Part shown: piece by piece, positions 31,907 to 41,781 of the stretch
Position numbering within the stretch: the first letter of the stretch is position 1
Layout: the number at the start of each line of letters is the position of its first letter
Assembly (NCBI GenBank): GCA_038204185.1
Contig: JBBRDE010000008.1
Location: forward strand, 1 to 48,293
Reading direction: 5' to 3'
Length of the DNA: 48,293 nucleotides
Source: Salmonirosea sp038204185
GTDB taxonomy: Bacteria > Bacteroidota > Bacteroidia > Cytophagales > Spirosomataceae
Position numbers and translations under genes: made by a program
The notes under the pieces: generated by a model
The model's input: the letters and a program-made list of their open reading frames with translations, nothing else
Databases searched by the model: none
What the model was told of the DNA's origin: nothing

Positions 31907-34681
31907 ATGCCTAATTTTTCGCGTACAATATATAGTTCAGCCTCGGTTGGGATCCTGTTTATGGCTACTTTATTTCTGGCCGGTAATTCCGACTTTATAA
32001 AAGTCGTTTCTAACCCTACCCCACCTGATTCGCTGGAACTCAGCGGTTTCGTCGAGCCCAATTTCCCGTTTATTTCCACTTCCATCGATGGGCGGAATCT
32101 AGGATCAGGCTTTCCTACCGACAACCAAGCCGCCCGCACCCTGGCCATCCACCTCGGTGACAGTGCTTACGTTTGTTTCGATACCGATCTGCTGCGTTGG
32201 TCGGTCGCCTGGACCCGAAAGTTTATGCCCATGAATCTCATGGCGCAGGTTTCGTACGACGATTTTTTTAATAAAAACAATAAACTGGCTACCATCGCCG
32301 GTGCACCTCAAATCGCTACAGGAAGCTATGCGGGCTGGGTCGAACTGAGAGGCAATCAAACGACCTTTCAAGTGCCAGCAACCAAAACAGACTGGCTACC
32401 CCTACCCGCTAACGAAGCCCGTTGGAATGGCGTGTATACCTATGGCGATAAGGTGGTTTTGAACTACACCGTCGGCCAAGCCAATATCATGGAACTACCG
32501 GGCAGTTTAGTTTTTGACGGACAAACGGCTTTTACCCGCACCTTCAAACTAGGTGTCTCGACCAATGCGCTGGGCCTCATGCTGGCCGAGGTCACTAATG
32601 GTACCCATAGTCAGCAGGACGCCCGCTTTGCGTATATCTACGAAGGAGCCAATCAGGACACGGTTACCGCCATCGGTCTGGCTGGGAAAAGCACAAAATT
32701 CTTGAAGACTGATCTTTCCGACAAAAGATACCTGAAGATACTATTTGCGCCTTCCAGCCAGGAAAGAGAGGCTACCGTACTGATATGGAAAGGCCCCGCT
32801 AGTATGATCAAGCGATTTGAAAAAATCTGTAAGTCTACAAAAATCGCCATTCCTGACGTACAAAAGGGCGGTCCGGCTTATTGGAAACAGGAAGTAGCCA
32901 CGCAGGGCGTGCTGGCTCCGGACACTGCCGCATTCGTGACTGACAAACTTACCCTACCCCTACCCAATCCCTGGAAACGGAATGTGCGCGTAGCCGATGT
33001 TTCCTTTTTCAAAGATGGGCGTGCGGCAGCGATCACCTTTGAAGGTGACGTGTGGCTGATCGACGGCATTGACCGAAATTTGCAGAATCTGCGCTGGAAA
33101 CGCTTCGCCTCCGGTTTGCACGAAACTATGAGTATCGAGGTCGTTGACGACAAAGTTTACGTTTTTGGGCGGGAAGGCATCGTCAGGCTGCACGATTTGA
33201 ATAACGACGATGTGGCCGATTACTACGAAAATTTCTCCAATGTCATGTCCCAGTCGCCCGAGGGGCGCGAGTGGGCGGGCGATATAGTACCTGTTCCCGA
33301 GGGAGGTTTCTACGCAGCCAAAGGCGGTAGCCTAAGCAACGGTCCCGGCATGACGCCTCAAGTAGCCAAGGGATTCCGAAAAGGATCGCAGCACAACGGG
33401 GTAATTCTCCAGATTTCGCCCGACGGACGCGATTTTGAAGTCGTCGCGACGGGCCTGCGTGGTCCCTACCTGGGCATTAACCCCAAAACGGGTGTACTGA
33501 CCGCCTCCGATCAGCAAGGCAATTTTGTACCCTCTTCGCCCATTTATCTCATCAAAAAAGGGGATTACTACGGCGTAAGTCCGACAATACACCGCACCGA
33601 CAACCCACCGATTGCCAAGCCGCTGACCTGGATTCCGCATCACGTCGATCAGTCGAGTATCGGGCAGGCCTGGGTAACGAGCGATAAAATGGGCCCACTT
33701 AGTGGCGATCTGATTCACTTCTCCTTCGGTCGGCCCGGTTTGTTCCGTGTGCTGATGGACAGTACCTCGCAGGGCATTCAGGGCGGTATGTCCATGATTC
33801 ACGCTGACTATCCGGCTCCCACCTCGAAAGGTACCACCCACCCGCAGGACGGGCAGCTCTATGTGGCGGGTTTCAACCTGTGGGGGTCCAACTCCAAAGG
33901 ATTGAGCGCGCTATTGCGTCTGCGTTATACCGGAAAACCCAGCTACATGGTGAATCATTTCGAGGCAGGTAAGCAGGGCATCGTACTGAGTTTTGACGCG
34001 CCCCTCGACCCCGCTACGGCTTCTAATCCCGACAATTTCCAGGTTAAGCGTTACAACTACCAGCGCACCGAAGAATACGGTTCGGGGCACTATAAACTGG
34101 ATGGCTCAACGGGCGAGGAAAAAATTCCGGTGTCGGCCAGCTACTTATCTCCCGATGGCAAAAGCGTGCTGCTGCTGGTACCCGAAATGAAGGAGGTCAT
34201 GCAAGTAGAGGTAGCCTACCAGCTAACGGCCAGAGACGGGCATAAAATTAACGACGAATTTTGGTTCACGATGAACTACCTGGAAGATGTGTCTACTGCA
34301 AAATATGGTTTCCAAAATGTCGATCTCAACTTATTAACGGCGCGCCGCGAATCCGCTACTCAAAAACCCGTCGAAATAGCATCAGCGGCCAAAGGTAAAG
34401 CAGTGTTTACTAAAACTGCCTGCGCCGGTTGCCATTCGCAGGGAACACAAACCAAGGGTATGTACGGCCCGCCCTTCCAGGGCCTGTACGGTGCGAAGCG
34501 TCTGATTGAAGATGGCACCACCGTGGTAGCCGATGACGCCTACCTCCGGGAATCTATCCTGAATCCCACGGCTAAGATCGTAAAGGGCTACAATGCAGAA
34601 ATGCCTTCTTTCCAGGGTATCCTGTCCGACACGGATATTGAGTCGGTCATTTTGTTTGTGAAGTCGTTAGGGGAGAAATGA
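31907..34681 (+). CDS. DUF6797/beta-propeller protein with C-terminal cytochrome c domain
   Basis: A 924-residue exported protein; the ATG at 31907 is preferred to a GTG one codon earlier. After a signal peptide (about 1-26) comes a DUF6797-type domain (GFVEPNFPFISTSIDGRNLG, about 45-300), then a six-bladed propeller-like region (about 340-700) similar to sugar or sorbosone dehydrogenase domains that use PQQ, an Ig-like segment, and a class I cytochrome c domain with Cys839-Ala-Gly-Cys842-His843 and probable axial Met899 in AEMPSF. The plan fits a periplasmic dehydrogenase passing electrons to its own heme. PQQ-ligand residues could not be confirmed, so substrate and cofactor are open. It is monocistronic and convergent with the permease. 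Confidence 0.78.
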   Translation: MPNFSRTIYSSASVGILFMATLFLAGNSDFIKVVSNPTPPDSLELSGFVEPNFPFISTSIDGRNLGSGFPTDNQAARTLAIHLGDSAYVCFDTDLLRWSVAWTRKFMPMNLMAQVSYDDFFNKNNKLATIAGAPQIATGSYAGWVELRGNQTTFQVPATKTDWLPLPANEARWNGVYTYGDKVVLNYTVGQANIMELPGSLVFDGQTAFTRTFKLGVSTNALGLMLAEVTNGTHSQQDARFAYIYEGANQDTVTAIGLAGKSTKFLKTDLSDKRYLKILFAPSSQEREATVLIWKGPASMIKRFEKICKSTKIAIPDVQKGGPAYWKQEVATQGVLAPDTAAFVTDKLTLPLPNPWKRNVRVADVSFFKDGRAAAITFEGDVWLIDGIDRNLQNLRWKRFASGLHETMSIEVVDDKVYVFGREGIVRLHDLNNDDVADYYENFSNVMSQSPEGREWAGDIVPVPEGGFYAAKGGSLSNGPGMTPQVAKGFRKGSQHNGVILQISPDGRDFEVVATGLRGPYLGINPKTGVLTASDQQGNFVPSSPIYLIKKGDYYGVSPTIHRTDNPPIAKPLTWIPHHVDQSSIGQAWVTSDKMGPLSGDLIHFSFGRPGLFRVLMDSTSQGIQGGMSMIHADYPAPTSKGTTHPQDGQLYVAGFNLWGSNSKGLSALLRLRYTGKPSYMVNHFEAGKQGIVLSFDAPLDPATASNPDNFQVKRYNYQRTEEYGSGHYKLDGSTGEEKIPVSASYLSPDGKSVLLLVPEMKEVMQVEVAYQLTARDGHKINDEFWFTMNYLEDVSTAKYGFQNVDLNLLTARRESATQKPVEIASAAKGKAVFTKTACAGCHSQGTQTKGMYGPPFQGLYGAKRLIEDGTTVVADDAYLRESILNPTAKIVKGYNAEMPSFQGILSDTDIESVILFVKSLGEK

Positions 34682-34718
34682 TTAAAAAGGGAATGAAATT
34701 CCAGGAAGTATAAAACAC

Positions 34719-36059
34719 TCAGGCATTCAACCGCTTCACCCCCAGATACAGCGGATAACTCACCACCAGAAATAGCAGCGCAAACTGCGAACTGGGCAAA
34801 TCCTGCACTACGGCTCCGACCAGGAAAGCAACCGACGCGATCAGCATCACGATGGGCAGCACGGGGTAGGCAGGTACCTTCCACGGCCGGGGTAGGTTGG
34901 GTTCCTTGCGGCGCAGGGCCAGCAGCGAAGCAAAGCCCGACGTATAGCCTAGCACGAAGAAAAACGTGGCGATATCCGAGAGCTTTTCACAGGCTTCTTT
35001 TCCGATCAGAATCAACCCTACGGCCAGCGCCGCCGTGAGCAGCATTGCTACCGAAGGGGTACCTCCCGCGTTGACGCGGGTACCGGCCCGCAGAAACAGC
35101 CCGTCGCGGCTCATGGAATAAAGTACGCGCGGATTGAACATAAGCTGGGCATTGACAATACCCAGAATGGACACCATCAGGAACAACGTGACGAATTTGC
35201 CCGAACGCTCGCCAAAGATCAGCCGCACGGCATCGGCGGCGGCCAGTTTGGAGTTAGCCAGTTCATCCATCGGCAGGGTGTAGAGAATTGCCAGATTACA
35301 GAGCAGGTAGATGATAATGATCAGGCTTACGCCACCGATCATGGAGCGGGGTAGGTTGCGGGTGGGATCGCGATCCTCCTCGGCGAAGTAGGCGGCGGTG
35401 TGCCAGCCATCGTAGGTATAAAAGATTGCTTGTAGGGAAAAAATGACCGGGCCGATCCAGGTACCCGATTCGGCGATGCGGCTGGTGGTGGCAAGCGTTT
35501 GCTCGGCCGTCACTTCCTGGCCATAGATATAGCAAAAGGCTACGAAAGCAAACAACCCTACCGCTTTGACAAAACTCATCACGTTCTGAAACTGACTGGC
35601 CAGCGCCAAACCGATCCAGTGGAATCCGGCCAGCGTAATCAACATCGCAACGGCCAGGTAGGGCTCGTACCCTACTAGCTGGGGCAATAACAAAGCCAGG
35701 TACTCGCTCATGGTGTACACGCCAAAACCCAGCGCCGCACAGGTACCGAACCAGCTATTGAGCCCCACCACAAAACCCGCATAGCCGCCAAAAGCCCGCT
35801 GCGCGTAGACGTACCAGGCTCCGGCTTTGGGTACCGACGTACCTAGCTCGATGGTACAGAGGGTACCCAAAAAAGCGTATAGACTCACCAGAAACCAAAG
35901 CCCCATGATCAGCCACGCATCGCCGAGTTGGGCAGCAATGGGACCGGGTTTGCGCAAAATGCCCGTGCCGATGGTACCGCCAATGGTGACGGCAATGCCA
36001 AAACCAACACCAAGAATTTTAAGAAGTTCGTGCCGGGGAGCCGGAGTAGAGGTTTGCAT
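34719..36059 (-). CDS. APC-superfamily amino acid permease
   Basis: A 446-residue inner-membrane transporter with about twelve hydrophobic helices. The unwound first helix has VTIGGTIGTGILRKPG, the substrate- and ion-binding motif of the amino acid-polyamine-organocation superfamily, and helix 6 has FYTYDGWHTAAYFAEE. The ATG at 36059 (MQTSTPAPRHELL) gives the right N-terminus; an in-frame extension of 67 codons upstream carries no transporter features and was rejected. A cationic or neutral amino acid is the likely cargo, but the substrate cannot be named. It is monocistronic. Confidence 0.87.
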   Translation of the reverse strand: MQTSTPAPRHELLKILGVGFGIAVTIGGTIGTGILRKPGPIAAQLGDAWLIMGLWFLVSLYAFLGTLCTIELGTSVPKAGAWYVYAQRAFGGYAGFVVGLNSWFGTCAALGFGVYTMSEYLALLLPQLVGYEPYLAVAMLITLAGFHWIGLALASQFQNVMSFVKAVGLFAFVAFCYIYGQEVTAEQTLATTSRIAESGTWIGPVIFSLQAIFYTYDGWHTAAYFAEEDRDPTRNLPRSMIGGVSLIIIIYLLCNLAILYTLPMDELANSKLAAADAVRLIFGERSGKFVTLFLMVSILGIVNAQLMFNPRVLYSMSRDGLFLRAGTRVNAGGTPSVAMLLTAALAVGLILIGKEACEKLSDIATFFFVLGYTSGFASLLALRRKEPNLPRPWKVPAYPVLPIVMLIASVAFLVGAVVQDLPSSQFALLFLVVSYPLYLGVKRLNA

Positions 36060-36430
36060 GGAAGGTTTTCTGGATAGAGTGACCTTCCGAAAGTACCAAA
36101 TCTTTGCGAAAAGCAACCGGGCTACCCGGATATTCTGGCAGAAACCATAATTTGACCTATTGAATACGAGTATCCTGCTATTTGAACTAATAGCGACTTG
36201 TCCTTTGCGGGTAATATTGTAACGCCTCCTGATACCGAACACGCTCGGGTATTGCTCCATTCCAACCTATCCTAGTAAGAAGCTCGAACCCAAGTTTTGA
36301 GGAAGAATTGTTGCTTTATACAAGTATATTTCAAGACTTTATAGGTTAAGTATTACATCCTTTCGTGATCTATAGTAAGCCAGAATGGCGATGAAGGAAG
36401 ATAGATTGACAAACCTTAAATTAAACCATC
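36060..36430. other. Divergent gene-free region (permease/SusC)
   Basis: 371 bp between the permease and SusC genes. No coding frame, hairpin or repeat stands out. Near-miss promoter boxes are present for SusC (TATATTTC around 36325) without a correctly spaced -33 box. A regulator site cannot be assigned. Confidence 0.5.
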
Positions 36431-39400
36431 ATGAAAAAACCATTACACAATTACCCCAAAATGCTCAGACCATCGAGAACTTCGGTTTTACGGGACGTAT
36501 GTGTGCTCGGGTTGGCCACTTTACTCTTGCCGGGCACTGCCCTTGCTTTGCCGGGTACGGTGGCGCCCATGCTCACCATGCTTGTGACTAGAAATGTCGA
36601 CGTTACCGTTTCTGGCACTGTTAAAGACGAAAAGGGCGGGCCACTTCCGGGCGTAAGTATTGTGCTGAAAGGAACACAACGCGGCACAACCACCAATACG
36701 GAAGGCAAATTTACCCTCAATGTACCCGACCAAACCGCCGTGCTGGTGTTTAGCTTCGTAGGCTACAACAGCCAGGAGGTACCTCTCGGCAACCAGACGA
36801 CAATCAACCTTACCATGCGTCCCGATGATAGCGCGCTCGACGAAGTGGTGGTGGTAGGGTATGGCACTCAAAAGAAAGTAAATGTAATTGGCTCGATTTC
36901 TCAGATCACCTCGGAGAATATTGAAAATCGTCCTGTAACCCAGGCTTCGCAGGCCATTACCGGCCAAATGCCAGGCGTAACGGTGATTCAGCGCTCGGGG
37001 AGACCGGGTGAAAGCGGGGGGCAGATCCGGGTTCGGGGGGTAGGCTCGTTTGGAGCAACGCCCGATGCTTTGGTGCTGATCGACGGCATTCCGGGCAATA
37101 TGAATGACATCAACCCCAACGACATCAAAACCATATCGGTATTGAAAGACGCCTCGTCGGCGGCCATCTACGGCGCGCGATCGGCCAACGGGGTCATTCT
37201 GATAACCACCAAAGTGGGCACGACCGACAAATTATCGGTTAGCTACGACGGCTATACAGGTGTCAACAGCGCGACCAAATTGCCCGATTTTGTGAATTCG
37301 TGGGAATACGCCGATATGTTCAATGTCGCCTCGGGTAGCAACAGCTTCCCGGCCGAGGAAATTGCGAAGTACAAGGCGCAGAGCGACCCGGACAACTATC
37401 CCAATACCCGCTTTCTCGAAGATCTGTTTTCCAGAAATGGCAAGCAGACCAGCCATACCATCACGCTGAATGGGGGTAATGATAACAATCGTTTTTTCCT
37501 CTCAGGCGGCGTATTGCAGCAGCAGGGTATCATTCCCAAAAATCAGTTCAATCGCTTCAACCAACGATTGAATTTACAGAATAAGATTGGCAAAAATTTT
37601 GAGTTGGTCACCCGGCTTTCCGGTTCCATCGCCAAGCGGGAAGAACCGCAGGCCACGGGCAACAAAGGCGGGCAATTGACCGATCAATTGATCCAGAATG
37701 CCGTGCGGTACCCGGCTATCTTTTTGGGGCGCGCTTCCAATGGCGATTTTGGCATTGGGCCTGAAAGCGGGGGTACCCCCGCGGCCTGGCTGGCGTCTGA
37801 ATCGTATTTTAGGGCGCCAAGTTCACGATTTGGCATCAATACCAAGCTAGACTGGAAACCACTCGAAGGCCTAACACTTTCGGCCATTGGCGGCTATAAT
37901 TTCACTCTGCTCGAACGCCGGTCCTATCTGGCTTCTCAGCGACTGAATGATCAGATAACTCTGAACCAATCCTATCTCAACCAATTCAGCAACAAGGAGC
38001 TATACAAAACCATGCAATTTACCGGGGAATACAATCGGGAACTCAAAAACCACTTCCTGAGCCTGTTGGTGGGTTATTCGTTCGAGAATCAGGAGTATTC
38101 CTATTTTGATGGTTACCGTCAGAACTTCCCCAGTAACCAGTATACCGTGCTGGACCTGGGAGGCCTGGAAAACCAGCAATCCGGCGGCTTCGATGAAGGT
38201 TGGGCCATTCAGTCGCTGTTTTCGCGATTTAAGTACAGCTTTCAGGAAAAATATCTGTTTGAAGTCACGGTACGGAACGATGGTTCTTCGCGATTCCCCG
38301 GTGGTCAGAAGTACGCCCTATTCCCGTCGGCGGCAGTCGGGTGGCGGCTATCCCAGGAGCCTTTCATCAAATCGATCTCCTGGATTTCGGATTTGAAGCT
38401 GAAAGCCTCGTACGGAATACTGGGCAATCAGAACATTGGTAACTACCCCTACCAGCAGGTACTTACCGCCGGGCGCAACTACCCCTTCGGCAACACCCTC
38501 AGCACCGGAGCCGCCTACTCGGTATATACCGACCCCAACATTCGCTGGGAATCCACTAAAACGCTCGACTTCGGGCTTGAATCGGGGTTTTTGAATGACC
38601 GGATCATTTTCAATGTCACCTACTTCGACCGCAAGACCGACGACATTCTTTTTAAGCCTTCGTCCAGCGTATCGTCCGTTTTGGGGGTAGGTATAGGGGA
38701 AACCAACACGGGAGGCATGCAGAATTCCGGCTGGGAGTTTGACATAAGCCACCGCAACAGATTCAACGATTTCAGCTACTCGATCAACGGAAATTTCTCC
38801 ATCATCAATAACAAGGTAGTCACGCTGGGCCTAGGCAATGTCAACCAGCCCAACGGCCTGGTGGGCAACGGCTCCGATTTGTTCATTGGCTACCCGATGC
38901 AGATGTACTACGGCTACCGTTCAGATGGCGTTTTCCTGAATGCGCAGGACATCACTGACTGGCCTACCCAAACCGCCGTGACGCCCAAGCCCCAGGCAGG
39001 CGACATCCGGTACAAGGACATCAGCGGTCCGGACGGCGTGCCCGATGGCAAAGTAGACCCTACCTACGACCGGACGTATCTGGGTAGCCAGATTCCCCGG
39101 TACACCTTTGGAAGCAACCTCAGCGTTTCTTACAAATCCTTCGATTTATCGGCTTTCCTGCAAGGGGTAGCAGGAGTAAAAGGCCGCCTGGACGGCTACG
39201 CGGGTTACGCATTTTTTAACCTGGGGAATATTCAGCGGTGGCAAATGGACGGCCGATTCGATCCCGAAAATCCAACCCGGTACCCCGAGTACCCGCGCCT
39301 GGAAGTGATTTCCAACAGTGGTACTCCCAACACCGTTGCCTCCGATTTCTGGGCTTTGAATGCTTCTTACCTGCGGTTTAAAAATGTACAGGTAGGATAC

Positions 39401-39580
39401 ACCCTGCCGGGCAAGTGGCTCAAACCGATTCACGTCAATAAGCTCAGACTGTACATGAGTGCAGAAAACATATTAACTTTCAGTAACTACCGTCAGGGAT
39501 GGGATCCCGAAATAGCGGGCGGTGGTGCGTACTATCCCATTCTTAAAACGGTCACTTTTGGCATTAACCTCAAACTTTGA
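36431..39580 (+). CDS. SusC/RagA-family TonB-linked outer membrane transporter
   Basis: A 1049-residue outer-membrane TonB-dependent transporter that imports a ligand, usually an oligosaccharide or peptide, together with its SusD lipoprotein. After a long signal (about 1-46) comes a carboxypeptidase-regulatory-like domain (VSGTVKDEKGGPLPGVSIVLKG, about 58-135), the DEVVVVGYG segment, a plug domain (about 150-260, with GQIRVRGVGSF and YGARSANGVILITTK) and a 22-strand barrel ending in TFGINLKL with a C-terminal hydrophobic residue. Its SusD partner starts 7 bp after the stop. No glycoside hydrolase, sulfatase, sigma/anti-sigma pair or hybrid regulator is adjacent, so the ligand is unknown. Confidence 0.94.
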   Translation: MKKPLHNYPKMLRPSRTSVLRDVCVLGLATLLLPGTALALPGTVAPMLTMLVTRNVDVTVSGTVKDEKGGPLPGVSIVLKGTQRGTTTNTEGKFTLNVPDQTAVLVFSFVGYNSQEVPLGNQTTINLTMRPDDSALDEVVVVGYGTQKKVNVIGSISQITSENIENRPVTQASQAITGQMPGVTVIQRSGRPGESGGQIRVRGVGSFGATPDALVLIDGIPGNMNDINPNDIKTISVLKDASSAAIYGARSANGVILITTKVGTTDKLSVSYDGYTGVNSATKLPDFVNSWEYADMFNVASGSNSFPAEEIAKYKAQSDPDNYPNTRFLEDLFSRNGKQTSHTITLNGGNDNNRFFLSGGVLQQQGIIPKNQFNRFNQRLNLQNKIGKNFELVTRLSGSIAKREEPQATGNKGGQLTDQLIQNAVRYPAIFLGRASNGDFGIGPESGGTPAAWLASESYFRAPSSRFGINTKLDWKPLEGLTLSAIGGYNFTLLERRSYLASQRLNDQITLNQSYLNQFSNKELYKTMQFTGEYNRELKNHFLSLLVGYSFENQEYSYFDGYRQNFPSNQYTVLDLGGLENQQSGGFDEGWAIQSLFSRFKYSFQEKYLFEVTVRNDGSSRFPGGQKYALFPSAAVGWRLSQEPFIKSISWISDLKLKASYGILGNQNIGNYPYQQVLTAGRNYPFGNTLSTGAAYSVYTDPNIRWESTKTLDFGLESGFLNDRIIFNVTYFDRKTDDILFKPSSSVSSVLGVGIGETNTGGMQNSGWEFDISHRNRFNDFSYSINGNFSIINNKVVTLGLGNVNQPNGLVGNGSDLFIGYPMQMYYGYRSDGVFLNAQDITDWPTQTAVTPKPQAGDIRYKDISGPDGVPDGKVDPTYDRTYLGSQIPRYTFGSNLSVSYKSFDLSAFLQGVAGVKGRLDGYAGYAFFNLGNIQRWQMDGRFDPENPTRYPEYPRLEVISNSGTPNTVASDFWALNASYLRFKNVQVGYTLPGKWLKPIHVNKLRLYMSAENILTFSNYRQGWDPEIAGGGAYYPILKTVTFGINLKL

Positions 39581-39586
39581 CACCAT

Positions 39587-41242
39587 ATGAAATCCTATAA
39601 AAACCTACCGGGCCGTATCGGCACCTACGTGTTGCTGGCCGTTCTGCTGGTAACCGCCAATGCCTGTGATCAGGAATTGGAAAAATTCCCGAGCAACGCC
39701 TTTGCAAAAGATAATTTCTGGACTTCCGAATCCAACGCCAACATTGCCCTGACGGGCGCATACCGCGGTGCCATCACGTACGGCACCCAGGTAGTGCCTT
39801 CCGATTGGTGGACCTATTGTGGTGTCGTTTTTCAGGAATTCGCCACCGATAATGCCTACGACCGTCGGGGCGATAACTCTACCCAGAATCGCCTGACGAA
39901 TGGTACCCTGCTGCCCGATAACAATGTGATCAAGGGATACTGGGATGGGTCGTACAACCGCATTGCGGTCTGCAATGATTTCCTTCAAAACATCGACAAG
40001 GTACCTATGGACAAAACCAAAATCGATCGCATGAAGGCGGAAGTCCGGTTTATTCGGGCGGCGCAATACTTCTATATGTCGCAGTTTTTTGGCTCGGTAC
40101 CTTTGATACAGAAAACCCTCACCCCCGAGGAAGCGAACAACGTCGATAAAGCCCCAAAAGCCGCAATTGTCCAGTTTGTTATTGCAGAGTTGACTGCGGC
40201 CGCAGAATCACTACCGTTTTTTAGCAAACTCGGCCCCAATGAAATCGGGCGGGTGAGTAAGCAGGCGGCGCAGGGCTTCCTGGGCCGGATGTACCTGAGT
40301 GAAAAGAAATACGCCGAAGCTGCTGCTGCCTTTAAGCAAATCATGGATAAGGGCGATAATAGAATTGATTCTGACTACCGTTCGCTTTTCTTACCCTCCA
40401 ACGAGAACAGCAGCGAGAATATCTTCAGCGTCCAGTATCTGGCTGGCCAAGCGCCGAATGCGCTCACCCAGCACGCGCTTCCGGCGGTGGTTTCGGGTTG
40501 GCACATCATCAATCCACTGGGTAACCTGGCCGATGCGTACGGGTTTGATGATGGCACACCGCTCTCTTACACGGACTCCCGTTTTAAAGTGAGTGACATG
40601 GGTGCCAATCGTGATCCTCGCTTCCGGTACAATCTGCTGTGGGATGGTGCTAAGTTTGGAACCAAAACTTACGTATGTCATCCCGATTCCACTAAGTCGC
40701 TCGACCAGTTGACCTATTCAAAACAAGCCACGCGCACGGGCTATGGGCTACGGAAGTTCTTTGATGAGAACTTCTCCGGGAATCTGGTCACGGACTACGG
40801 CGGGAATCTGCCCATTATACGCTACGCCGAAGTGCTGCTGAGCTACCTGGAAGCAGAAATGGAAGCCGGAAAGCCGATTACGCAGGAGTTGCTGGACCAG
40901 ACGATCAATGCTGTACGGGGGCGGCCCTCGGTAAAACTACCGCCGCTCAAAGCTATGAGTGCCAATGCCCTCCGGCCCCTTCTGCGTAATGAGCGACGTA
41001 TTGAGCTAGCTTTTGAAGGACAGCGGCTCTGGGATATTTTCCGCTGGGAAATTGGTGAGCAGGTACTCAAAGGGGATTTCTGGGGCGCCCCCTTCCCAAA
41101 TTCGACGCTGCTCCCAAAGGTATCCAAGAAGCCTGACCCGCAGAAGCGGTGGTTCGTGACAACCAAGAATTTCAGAAAGCAGGACTATGTTTGGCCGATT
41201 CCGCAGTCAGAAGTTAATGTAAATCCCAAGTTGGGAAAGTAG
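39587..41242 (+). CDS. SusD/RagB-family nutrient-binding lipoprotein
   Basis: A 551-residue surface lipoprotein that acts as lid and ligand-capture partner of the SusC transporter upstream. The signal peptide ends at Cys27 (LLVTANAC), which would be lipidated, and is followed by an acidic stretch DQELE typical of surface-exposed Bacteroidota lipoproteins. The SusD fold is recognised from the N-terminal TPR-like helices (SESNANIALTGAYRGA, MKAEVRFIRAAQYFYMSQFFG) and the C-terminal ALRPLLRNERRIELAFEGQRLWDIFRW and YVWPIPQSEVNVNPKL motifs. Both pair members are intact. A 12-bp hairpin follows the stop. Confidence 0.94.
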   Translation: MKSYKNLPGRIGTYVLLAVLLVTANACDQELEKFPSNAFAKDNFWTSESNANIALTGAYRGAITYGTQVVPSDWWTYCGVVFQEFATDNAYDRRGDNSTQNRLTNGTLLPDNNVIKGYWDGSYNRIAVCNDFLQNIDKVPMDKTKIDRMKAEVRFIRAAQYFYMSQFFGSVPLIQKTLTPEEANNVDKAPKAAIVQFVIAELTAAAESLPFFSKLGPNEIGRVSKQAAQGFLGRMYLSEKKYAEAAAAFKQIMDKGDNRIDSDYRSLFLPSNENSSENIFSVQYLAGQAPNALTQHALPAVVSGWHIINPLGNLADAYGFDDGTPLSYTDSRFKVSDMGANRDPRFRYNLLWDGAKFGTKTYVCHPDSTKSLDQLTYSKQATRTGYGLRKFFDENFSGNLVTDYGGNLPIIRYAEVLLSYLEAEMEAGKPITQELLDQTINAVRGRPSVKLPPLKAMSANALRPLLRNERRIELAFEGQRLWDIFRWEIGEQVLKGDFWGAPFPNSTLLPKVSKKPDPQKRWFVTTKNFRKQDYVWPIPQSEVNVNPKLGK

Positions 41243-41260
41243 ACACTTTTAGATCCCTAC

Positions 41261-41303
41261 TATTCACGCAGATTTAGGCACCAGCTGACTGTCTGCGTGA
41301 ATA
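41261..41303 (+). terminator. Hairpin after the SusC/SusD pair
   Basis: TATTCACGCAGA (41261-41272) is the exact reverse complement of 41292-41303, giving a 12-bp stem with a 19-nt loop. No long T run follows, so it may instead protect the 3' end. Confidence 0.6.
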
Positions 41304-41352
41304 TTCATGCAACGAGGGTACCTTTTATATTGGGAAAACGTAATTTACCTTG

Positions 41353-41730
41353 ATGAATAACCTTATTCTGATATTCTTGGGCGGAGGCCTCGGTAGCCTG
41401 GCCCGGTTCGGAGTAGGCCGGACTCTGGCTGGCTGGTCGGTGAATCTGCCGTACGGTACGCTGGCGGCTAATGTGCTGGCATGTATAATTCTGGGCTTTA
41501 TTACCGGTGCAGTGACCATGCGGTCGGCGGAAGCCGTGCTTCCCTACCGGGCGTTTCTGGCGGTGGGCTTCTGCGGTGGGTTCAGTACATTTTCTACGTT
41601 CAGCAACGACACCCTACTGATGCTGATGAACAATCGCTGGGGCGATGCTGTTTTGAACATAGGGCTTAGCGTGGTGCTTTGTCTCCTGGCTTCGTTTTTG
41701 GGACTATGGCTGGGAAAAGCGGTGGTCTGA
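41353..41730 (+). CDS. crcB: CrcB/Fluc fluoride channel
   Basis: A 125-residue four-helix membrane protein of the Fluc family, which exports fluoride as a dual-topology dimer. Characteristic segments are GGGLGSLARFGVGR near the N-terminus, PYGTLAANVLACIILGF with the conserved Asn, and GFCGGFSTFSTFSNDT, which contains the central sodium-binding and phenylalanine-box motif. The ATG at 41353 is chosen; a TTG just before it would add one residue. No fluoride riboswitch motif was recognised in the 110 bp upstream, so fluoride control is not evident. Only one crcB copy is here, enough for a homodimer. Confidence 0.92.
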   Translation: MNNLILIFLGGGLGSLARFGVGRTLAGWSVNLPYGTLAANVLACIILGFITGAVTMRSAEAVLPYRAFLAVGFCGGFSTFSTFSNDTLLMLMNNRWGDAVLNIGLSVVLCLLASFLGLWLGKAVV

Positions 41731-41781
41731 TATTGTTGATAACAAGGTACAGTTCCGTGCTACACTTTACGTCTAAAAATA

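Noticed and set aside
36060..36260. 67-residue extension of the APC permease
   Set aside because: The added residues are unlike any transporter N-terminus and the internal ATG gives the family's normal start.
41243..41352. Fluoride riboswitch before crcB
   Set aside because: No conserved crcB-motif core was found; the only structure is the hairpin at 41261-41303 that follows the SusD gene.
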